44,828 bases of DNA from Marinobacter algicola DG893 (GTDB taxonomy: Bacteria; Pseudomonadota; Gammaproteobacteria; Pseudomonadales; Oleiphilaceae), in NCBI RefSeq assembly GCF_000170835.1, contig NZ_ABCP01000030.1, forward strand, positions 1-44,828. Reading direction: 5' to 3'. The notes beneath the pieces are model-generated. The model was not told where the DNA came from. It made no database searches and saw only the letters and a program-made list of their open reading frames with translations. Of this stretch, positions 39,387 to 44,828 are shown piece after piece. Every line of letters begins with the position of its first letter. The stretch's first letter is position 1. Both the position numbers and the translations under genes were made by a program.

Positions 39387-40097
39387 ATGAGACAGATTGT
39401 ACTGGATACGGAAACCACCGGTATCGACCCGGCGGAGGGTCACCGGATTATCGAAATTGGCTGCGTTGAACTGATGGAGCGGCAGATCACCGGCCGGCAC
39501 TATCACGTCTACATTAACCCTGAGCGGGAAGTGGAGGCGGAAGCCATAACGGTTCACGGCATCACCAATGAATTCCTGGCGGACAAGCCAAAATTCGCCG
39601 CAATAGCCGACGAGTTCTTCGAGTTCATAAAAGGGGCCGAGCTGGTTATTCACAACGCTGCGTTCGATATTGGTTTCATGGATTCGGAGTTCGCCCGCCT
39701 GAAGCCTGTTCGCAGGACGACTGAGCATTGCGGCGTGGTTGACTCTCTTGCCATTGCCCGCAAGAAGCATCCTGGGCAGAAGAACAATCTGGATGCCTTG
39801 TGCAAGCGTTACGGGATCGACAATAGCAATCGTGAACTGCACGGTGCATTGCTGGATGCGGAAATCCTTGCTGACGTCTATCTTTTGCTGACAGGCGGGC
39901 AGACTGCGCTCTCTCTTGATGCGGGCGGGGACGAAGCCGGCGGTGAGGGCGGTATCCGTCGGCTGGCGGATGATCGCAATCCATTGCCGGTACCCAGGGC
40001 CAGCGACGATGAGCGCAACGCTCACGACGAGTTCATGGCATTGCTGGCAAAGCAGGCCGGTACCACCGTGTGGGATAAGCTTACAACTGAAGAGTAA
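39387..40097 (+). CDS. dnaQ: DNA polymerase III epsilon subunit
   Basis: DnaQ is the 3'-5' proofreading exonuclease of the replicase. The 236 residues show Exo I (D7, E9 in LDTETTGI), Exo II (HNAAFDIGFMD), Exo III-epsilon (HGALLDAEILADVY) and a C-terminal tail that binds the polymerase subunit. A clamp-binding pentapeptide of the Q-x-x-[L/M]-[F/L] type is expected just after the exonuclease domain; the candidate is QTALSL. AGGA precedes the ATG. It follows rnhA by 45 bases and ends before a strong terminator. Confidence 0.96.
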   Translation: MRQIVLDTETTGIDPAEGHRIIEIGCVELMERQITGRHYHVYINPEREVEAEAITVHGITNEFLADKPKFAAIADEFFEFIKGAELVIHNAAFDIGFMDSEFARLKPVRRTTEHCGVVDSLAIARKKHPGQKNNLDALCKRYGIDNSNRELHGALLDAEILADVYLLLTGGQTALSLDAGGDEAGGEGGIRRLADDRNPLPVPRASDDERNAHDEFMALLAKQAGTTVWDKLTTEE

Positions 40098-40173
40098 GCC
40101 GAGCCGAGCGGGATATTCTTTTGGCAGTGCGAACTGTGTGTCGCGCTGTACGTTTTGTTACATTCCTGCTTTC

Positions 40174-40201
40174 TTGAGCTACTTGAGTTTTGTGTTATAA
40201 G
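40174..40201 (+). promoter_or_regulatory. Promoter-like sequence directly before a terminator
   Basis: TTGAGC (40174-40179) and TATAAG (40196-40201) are 16 bases apart. Transcription would begin near 40208, at the first base of the hairpin at 40209-40232. It may serve fimL with early termination, or be fortuitous in AT-rich sequence. Confidence 0.28.
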
Positions 40202-40208
40202 TAATGAT

Positions 40209-40240
40209 AAGTTCGCGAGTTTTCGCGAACTTTTTATTTT
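40209..40240 (+). terminator. Intrinsic terminator after dnaQ
   Basis: Perfect 10-bp arms AAGTTCGCGA (40209-40218) and TCGCGAACTT (40223-40232) enclose a GTTT loop and are followed by TTTATTTT. It lies 111 bases after the dnaQ stop and 108 before fimL. No other element was recognised in the dnaQ-fimL gap (40098-40348). Confidence 0.85.
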
Positions 40241-40348
40241 AGCCGGGAAGGGTAAATCTGGCTCATAAAGTGATTCTTCAAACAACCGACAAGATCACAT
40301 TCCAAGAACAGGACGCGGTAGTTTCCGCATAATTTACAGGAAGCGTTT

Positions 40349-42055
40349 ATGGTTCAATCGTCTCTGGCGACGAAATCACAGTCATTTGATCTGGTCAAAA
40401 GTGAGATTGAGCAGACCATCAGACAGGCAGAGTCCAGCCTTGAACGCTTTCAGGAAAACCGTGAAAGCGGTGAGGATCTGCAGAACTGTGTGGATTTTCT
40501 GAATCAGCTCCGCGGTATTTTCATTCTTGTCGAACTGCGTGCCGGCACCCTTCTGTGCCAGGAAGCCGTCAGTATGGCCAATGATGTTCCCGTTGGTGCC
40601 AACGATGACAAGAATATCCTCCTGACGACCCTCAACAGCGCATTGTTCATCTTGCGCCGTTATGTTGAATATTATCATCAACAGCGAGCGGACCATCCGG
40701 AGCTGCTGCTGCCGGTTATTAATGATCTGCGCGAAGCCCGCAAGGAAAAGCCCTACCCGGAGTCGTGTTTCTTCGATGTTGACGTCAAGGAGCGGCCGGA
40801 CTTCTGCTCGGGGCTTTCCCTTCAGGCGTTTGACGGTAACGAAGCGGAGTACGAGATACTGGCCCGCCGTATGCGGTTGACGTTCCAGGTCGCGCTGCTG
40901 GGTGTGCTTCGTGAAAAGAACGATGTGGTCAGCAAAAAATTGTTTGGCCGGGCAGCGCGTGGATTTGCCCGACTTTGCCAGGGGCAGCCCATGGGGCAGA
41001 TGTGGTGTCTGGTTGCCATTGTGGCGGATACCATGCTTGATCGTGTCATGGGGTTCAGCAAAGCCCGCAAGCGCATGTTCATGCGTATTGAGAAGTATTC
41101 CCGTGAAGTCGTGTACGTCGGTAAGGTGGCCACGGCCAAGGATGCGCCGGATTCGCTTATTCGTGATCTGGTGTACCTGCTCTATAGAAGTGGATCAGCA
41201 AATCCCGAGGTAACCTCCGTGTTGTCAGCTTATCGACTGGCGCCCGCGGAATTCCCGGACTCTATGCTCGACGCCCATGCCCGTCGCCTTTATGGCCCGG
41301 GCACCGATGTCCTCAAATCGTTGTCGACAGCGTTGCAGGACGAACTGAATCAGCTCAAGGACAAGCTGGACATTGTTGAGCGTGGCATTGAGCCAGACCT
41401 GGCGGAGCTGTCTTCTATTGCAGATGCTCTTGAGCGCCTCGCCAATACGCTGGTGATGCTGGATCTCAACCAGTTGGGAACCATGGCCCGGGGTGAGGCT
41501 GTGAAGTTGCGCACCTGGGAGGAAGAAAATCGCCTGCCAGTAGACGATGAGCTCTACAAGCTGGCGGATTCCGTCTTGGGTATCGAGGATGCCGTGATGC
41601 AAATCGTGGTTCGTGGCATCACCTCGGAAACCGACGCTCTTGCCGGTGGGCAGCGTACCCGTGAAGAATCGCTTTACCTCCAGGAAGCTACCTACGTGGT
41701 GGCGGACGAAGCAAAAAGCGCACTGACCCTCGCAAAACGTGCCATAACAGCGTTTATTGAGTCCGACTACGACAAGCTTCACCTCGCCAATCTGCCTGCC
41801 ACGTTGCACAGCATCTGGGGCGGGCTGCATATGCTGGACGATCCCGGCGCGGCTTCGGTGTTGGAGCGTGTTGCGGCGTCCATTCAGGAGCGACTGCTGG
41901 ATGCCAGGGAAGCGCCTCAGGCTCAGGTGCTGGAAGCGCTGGCGGACGCTCTAACATCTCTTGAGTACTACATAGAGAGTGTTGGCAGGCGGGAAGATCG
42001 CAATGCAGACCTGTTGAAACTGGCGGAATCCTCATTGGAGGACGTGGGGCTCTAG
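40349..42055 (+). CDS. fimL: FimL, pilus and cAMP regulatory scaffold
   Basis: In Pseudomonas, FimL resembles the N-terminal part of the Chp chemosensor kinase ChpA, lacks a working phosphotransfer histidine, and works with FimV and CyaB to raise cAMP and support twitching. The 568-residue product is all-helical, soluble and without a signal peptide. It has an N-terminal helical bundle (about residues 10-130), a middle region with FDVDVKERPD, and a C-terminal Hpt-like bundle (about 330-560, with LANLPATLHSIWGGLHML). The place expected for a phospho-His motif (H-x-x-K-G) shows no such sequence. Location just after dnaQ is near the fimL site in Pseudomonas. The name rests on resemblance and context. 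Confidence 0.82.
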   Translation: MVQSSLATKSQSFDLVKSEIEQTIRQAESSLERFQENRESGEDLQNCVDFLNQLRGIFILVELRAGTLLCQEAVSMANDVPVGANDDKNILLTTLNSALFILRRYVEYYHQQRADHPELLLPVINDLREARKEKPYPESCFFDVDVKERPDFCSGLSLQAFDGNEAEYEILARRMRLTFQVALLGVLREKNDVVSKKLFGRAARGFARLCQGQPMGQMWCLVAIVADTMLDRVMGFSKARKRMFMRIEKYSREVVYVGKVATAKDAPDSLIRDLVYLLYRSGSANPEVTSVLSAYRLAPAEFPDSMLDAHARRLYGPGTDVLKSLSTALQDELNQLKDKLDIVERGIEPDLAELSSIADALERLANTLVMLDLNQLGTMARGEAVKLRTWEEENRLPVDDELYKLADSVLGIEDAVMQIVVRGITSETDALAGGQRTREESLYLQEATYVVADEAKSALTLAKRAITAFIESDYDKLHLANLPATLHSIWGGLHMLDDPGAASVLERVAASIQERLLDAREAPQAQVLEALADALTSLEYYIESVGRREDRNADLLKLAESSLEDVGL

Positions 42056-42083
42056 TAGCCCTGTTGCGCTATTCAATAGCCAC

Positions 42084-42115
42084 AAAAAAACCTGCCGGAT
42101 GGGCAGGTTTTTTTT
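42084..42115. terminator. Bidirectional terminator between fimL and the SCP2 gene
   Basis: CCTGCC (42091-42096) and GGCAGG (42102-42107) form the stem. An A7 run precedes it (42084-42090) and a T8 run follows (42108-42115), so the hairpin has a U-tract in both directions. It sits between two convergent genes. Confidence 0.92.
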
Positions 42116-42132
42116 GGGCGTTCAAAGAGCGA

Positions 42133-42447
42133 TCAGCCCATATTGAACAGCTCGCCCAGCTTGGTAGCCAGCATCATGTCGCCTTCAGCGCGCAGCTGGC
42201 CGGCCATAAACGCCTGCATGCCATCGGTTTCGCCGGAAACGATGCCCTGCAGGGTTTCAGAGTTCATGATCAGGGTGACGGAAGGATCGTCATGGGCGCC
42301 TTCAGCCATCTTGCAGGTGCCATCCTTGATAACCAGGTGATAGGTCTTGTCGTCCTCGATGTCGAACTGGAATACCAGATCCAGGCCTTCAGCTGCGTCC
42401 GCGTTAAAATTCTGTTCGAGTTTCTCGAATATCTGAGCTACAGACAT
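42133..42447 (-). CDS. Single-domain SCP2 sterol-binding family protein
   Basis: The 104-residue product is one SCP2 domain: an N-terminal helix (SVAQIFEKLEQNF), beta strands around LVFQFDIEDDKTYHLVIKDG, and a C-terminal helical part with SGETDGMQAFMAGQLRAEGD. Such domains bind lipids or acyl-CoA in a hydrophobic tunnel; the bacterial single-domain proteins have no settled function. The ATG complementary to 42445-42447 has AAGGG upstream; a longer frame starting at 42543 adds residues unlike the family. It is transcribed towards fimL and away from sohB. Confidence 0.85.
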   Translation of the reverse strand: MSVAQIFEKLEQNFNADAAEGLDLVFQFDIEDDKTYHLVIKDGTCKMAEGAHDDPSVTLIMNSETLQGIVSGETDGMQAFMAGQLRAEGDMMLATKLGELFNMG

Positions 42448-42618
42448 TATTTTACCCTTATTGATGGTTGTCGTGGCGTATTGACGGCTTCTGGTTCCTT
42501 GCCTTTCGCCTGCATGGAAGCCCGGGTGAGCCGACGTAGCCATTCGACTTTAGGGTTAGACATTACTGGTGTCAAGCTCGATCGAACGCTTGTTTTAATT
42601 TGTTATTGGCTCTATGGC

Positions 42619-42646
42619 TTGTACCTCAGGGCACCTCGGTTACAAT
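42619..42646 (+). promoter_or_regulatory. Putative sigma70 promoter of sohB
   Basis: TTGTAC (42619-42624) and TACAAT (42641-42646) are 16 bases apart, 32 bases before the TTG start of sohB. Only three bases differ from consensus over both boxes. Confidence 0.5.
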
Positions 42647-42678
42647 CGAGCGCTCAAGAATAATCCTGGAGAAGCAAC

Positions 42679-43743
42679 TTGGAATTTCTGACAGAGTTTG
42701 GTTTGTTTATTGCGAAGACGGTCACCCTTGTGGTGGCACTTCTGGTCATTGTTTCAGTGGTTTTGTCCGCTGCCCACAAAGACAAGGACGATCAGGGGAG
42801 TGACGGTGAACTGCGGGTTCGCAAACTCAACGAGAAATACCGCAAGCTGAGGGAGTCACTTCAGGCCAAACTGCGCAGCGATTCGGAGCGCAAGACTTTT
42901 GAAAAGGCCCGTAAAAAGGAAGACAAGGCGAAACAGAAAGCCGAGAAGGCCAAGCGCAAATCCGGCGACGCCGAGGAAAAACCCCGCCCCAAGGTTTACG
43001 TGCTGGACTTTGACGGTGATATCAAGGCCAGTGATACCGACTCCTTGCGCCGCTCGATCACAGCCGTGCTTAGCGTTGCGGAGCCCGAAACCGATGAAGT
43101 GGTTATCCGTCTTGAAAGCGGCGGCGGCCTGGTTCACTCATATGGGCTCGCGGCTGCCCAGTTGGACCGTATTCGCGCCAAGGGTATCCGGCTTACGGCC
43201 TGCGTCGATAAAGTGGCCGCCAGTGGTGGTTACATGATGGCCTGTGTGGCTGACAGGATCGTCGCGTCGCCATTTGCGATTCTCGGGTCCATCGGTGTTG
43301 TTGCCCAATTGCCCAACTTCCATCGTTTCCTCAAGAAAAACGATGTCGACTTCGAAATTCTGACGGCCGGTGAGCACAAGCGCACCATGACCGTATTCGG
43401 CGAGAACACGGATAAGGGTAGAACCAAATTTCTTGAAGACCTGGAAGATACCCACGTGCTGTTCAAAGAATACGTGGGTGAGCGCCGCCCCGAACTGGAT
43501 ATTGCCGCGGTTGCAAATGGCGATATCTGGTTTGGCAGACGCGCCCTGGAGGTCAAACTGGTGGACGAGATAAAGACCTCCGACGAATTTCTCATTGAGG
43601 CCTGTGACAGGGCAGACGTAATCTCAGTAGGTTTCCAGCGCAAGCGCACGTTGCCGGAAAAGCTCGGCCTGGCCACCAGCGCGGCACTTGAACACACCGT
43701 ATGGCGGGTACTGGGCGCGTTCCGCAACCAGAAAATTCAGTAA
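42679..43743 (+). CDS. sohB: Inner-membrane serine peptidase SohB
   Basis: SohB is an S49-family (SppA-like) membrane protease; in E. coli extra copies relieve loss of DegP. The 354 residues have an N-terminal membrane helix (about 10-31), a long Lys/Glu-rich linker (about 34-105) and the protease domain with the likely Ser-Lys dyad S182 (AASGGYMMA) and K234 (GEHKRTM). The start is TTG at 42679, with GGAG seven bases upstream; the resulting MEFLTEFGLFIAK matches the family start closely. It lies 24 bases before the reductase gene and may be co-transcribed with it. Confidence 0.94.
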   Translation: MEFLTEFGLFIAKTVTLVVALLVIVSVVLSAAHKDKDDQGSDGELRVRKLNEKYRKLRESLQAKLRSDSERKTFEKARKKEDKAKQKAEKAKRKSGDAEEKPRPKVYVLDFDGDIKASDTDSLRRSITAVLSVAEPETDEVVIRLESGGGLVHSYGLAAAQLDRIRAKGIRLTACVDKVAASGGYMMACVADRIVASPFAILGSIGVVAQLPNFHRFLKKNDVDFEILTAGEHKRTMTVFGENTDKGRTKFLEDLEDTHVLFKEYVGERRPELDIAAVANGDIWFGRRALEVKLVDEIKTSDEFLIEACDRADVISVGFQRKRTLPEKLGLATSAALEHTVWRVLGAFRNQKIQ

Positions 43744-43767
43744 ACCTACAGTAACGGGAACAGAGTC

Positions 43768-44766
43768 ATGACAAACGACACCGAGTTCAAGGCATGGCGC
43801 GTTCAGGAGCAGGGCGGCGAGTTCGCGGGTTCTGAGCAGACGCTGCACGTATCCGATCTGCCCGAAAACGACGTCCTTATCAAAGTCAGTCATTCGTCCC
43901 TGAACTACAAGGACGCCTTGTCCGCGTCCGGAAACAAGGGCGTTACACGTAATTTCCCTCACACTCCGGGCATCGATGCCGCCGGGGAAGTAGTAGAGGC
44001 CTCCTCCGGCTCCTTTTCCGCCGGCGACGAGGTGCTGGTAACCGGTTACGACCTGGGTATGAACACCGACGGTGGCTTCGGCGAGTACATCCGGGTGCCG
44101 GCCGAGTGGTGTGTGGCCATGCCCAAGGGCTGGAGCGCCCGAACCGCGATGATATACGGCACAGCCGGCCTCACGGCGGGCCTGTGCGTGCAAAAGCTGT
44201 TGACCATGGGGGCTAGCCCCGAGCAGGGCAAAGTCGCCGTCAGCGGTGCCAGTGGCGCTGTCGGTAGCGTAGCGGTTGAGCTGCTTGCGAGCCTCGGCTT
44301 CGAAGTGGTGGCCATCAGTGGCAAACAAGACCATGCCGATACCCTCAAAAACCTTGGCGCTACGGAAGTACTGGGGCGCGAAGCTCTGGCAGCCGAAAAG
44401 AAGCCAATGCTGAAACCGGTCTATGCCAATGCCGTGGATACTGTCGGCGGTGGCCCGTTGGCGGAATTGCTGAAACAGATCCACCCAGGCGGTTCTGTCT
44501 CCTGCTGTGGTCTGGTCGCTGGGCCTCAACTGGAAACCACCGTTCTGCCGTTTATCCTGCGGGGCAATAACCTGCTGGGCGTGGATTCGGTTGAAATTCC
44601 CCTGTCCGACAAACAGTCAGTCTGGGACAAGTTTGCCGGTGACTGGGCGTGCAAGAAAACGGAAGCGTCTGCCCGCGACATCGGGCGTAGTGAGCTGGAT
44701 GGGGCTTTGAAGGCGTTCCTGAAAGGGGAGTCATCCGGGAAAATTGTTCTCGACCATTCCAAGTAA
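43768..44766 (+). CDS. acuI: AcuI/YhdH-type acrylyl-CoA reductase
   Basis: This is a zinc-free medium-chain dehydrogenase/reductase. AcuI/YhdH proteins reduce toxic acrylyl-CoA to propionyl-CoA with NADPH, important in marine bacteria that meet acrylate from DMSP breakdown. The 332 residues show SSLNYKDALS, PGIDAAGEV, DGGFGEYIRVP, YGTAGLTAG and the nucleotide-binding VSGASGAVGSVAVELL, all typical of YhdH. No zinc-binding cysteine set is seen. Length is normal (324-332). The 62 bases after the stop contain only a weak hairpin and no further gene. Confidence 0.88.
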   Translation: MTNDTEFKAWRVQEQGGEFAGSEQTLHVSDLPENDVLIKVSHSSLNYKDALSASGNKGVTRNFPHTPGIDAAGEVVEASSGSFSAGDEVLVTGYDLGMNTDGGFGEYIRVPAEWCVAMPKGWSARTAMIYGTAGLTAGLCVQKLLTMGASPEQGKVAVSGASGAVGSVAVELLASLGFEVVAISGKQDHADTLKNLGATEVLGREALAAEKKPMLKPVYANAVDTVGGGPLAELLKQIHPGGSVSCCGLVAGPQLETTVLPFILRGNNLLGVDSVEIPLSDKQSVWDKFAGDWACKKTEASARDIGRSELDGALKAFLKGESSGKIVLDHSK

Positions 44767-44828
44767 GGAGTGACGAGACTCTCTTAGAGGCGGGTTTCTA
44801 AAAAGTTCGCCAGAACGAAGAGGGAGCT

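Noticed and set aside
38829..40025. 398-codon open frame on the - strand opposite rnhA and dnaQ
   Set aside because: It lies fully opposite two certain genes with all catalytic residues in place, and it shows no recognisable domain. It is a by-product of GC-rich codon use.
44767..44828. Terminator after the acuI-type gene
   Set aside because: Only a 5-bp TTAGA/TCTAA stem without a T-run is visible before the window ends.

Overview
The window reads as a chromosomal core-genome segment of a gammaproteobacterium close to Pseudomonas, most likely Marinobacter or a near relative. This rests on remembered gene order and protein resemblance, not on a search. Genes are tightly packed and GC-rich, with many 1-20 nt overlaps. 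I see no rRNA, tRNA, CRISPR array, phage gene, transposase or insertion sequence.

Layout. (1) 1-18501, all on +: leucine synthesis (leuC-leuD-leuB), asd, the large polar hub protein gene fimV, then truA-trpF-trpB-trpA-accD-folC-dedD-cvpA-purF-metZ. This matches a known Pseudomonas block, except that trpB and trpA sit between trpF and accD. (2) 18508-25300, +: ftsK-lolA-rarA-serS-cobA, a second conserved block that lies elsewhere in Pseudomonas. (3) 25303-28764: a DAHP synthase gene on - meets cobA tail to tail inside a perfect palindrome. Divergent from it is a DUF1631-family gene followed by a canonical PilZ (cyclic-di-GMP receptor) gene. (4) 28811-37980, all on -: gloB, mltD, yejA-yejB-yejE-yejF (peptide/microcin C-type ABC importer) and fabI. 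(5) 38074-44766: a yafS-like methyltransferase, rnhA, dnaQ and fimL on +, a one-domain SCP2 protein on -, then sohB and an acuI/yhdH-type reductase on +.

Functions. Much of the window is amino-acid synthesis: Leu, the Asp family, Trp, Met and the first shikimate step. It also holds precursor supply (purF, folC, accD, fabI, cobA) and envelope or division functions (ftsK, dedD, lolA, mltD, sohB). FimV and FimL, two partners in type IV pilus and cAMP control in Pseudomonas, are both encoded here about 32 kb apart. The DUF1631-PilZ pair is the best candidate for a poorly described system: a large coiled-coil protein of unknown function apparently co-transcribed with a second-messenger receptor.

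Non-coding signals. I found one strong bidirectional terminator (fimL/SCP2), strong terminators after fimV and dnaQ, several plausible sigma70 promoters, and several perfect inverted repeats at regulatory positions: upstream of leuC, upstream of fimV, around the gloB -35, and over the cobA/aroG stop codons. No clearly exotic defence or mobile system is present.
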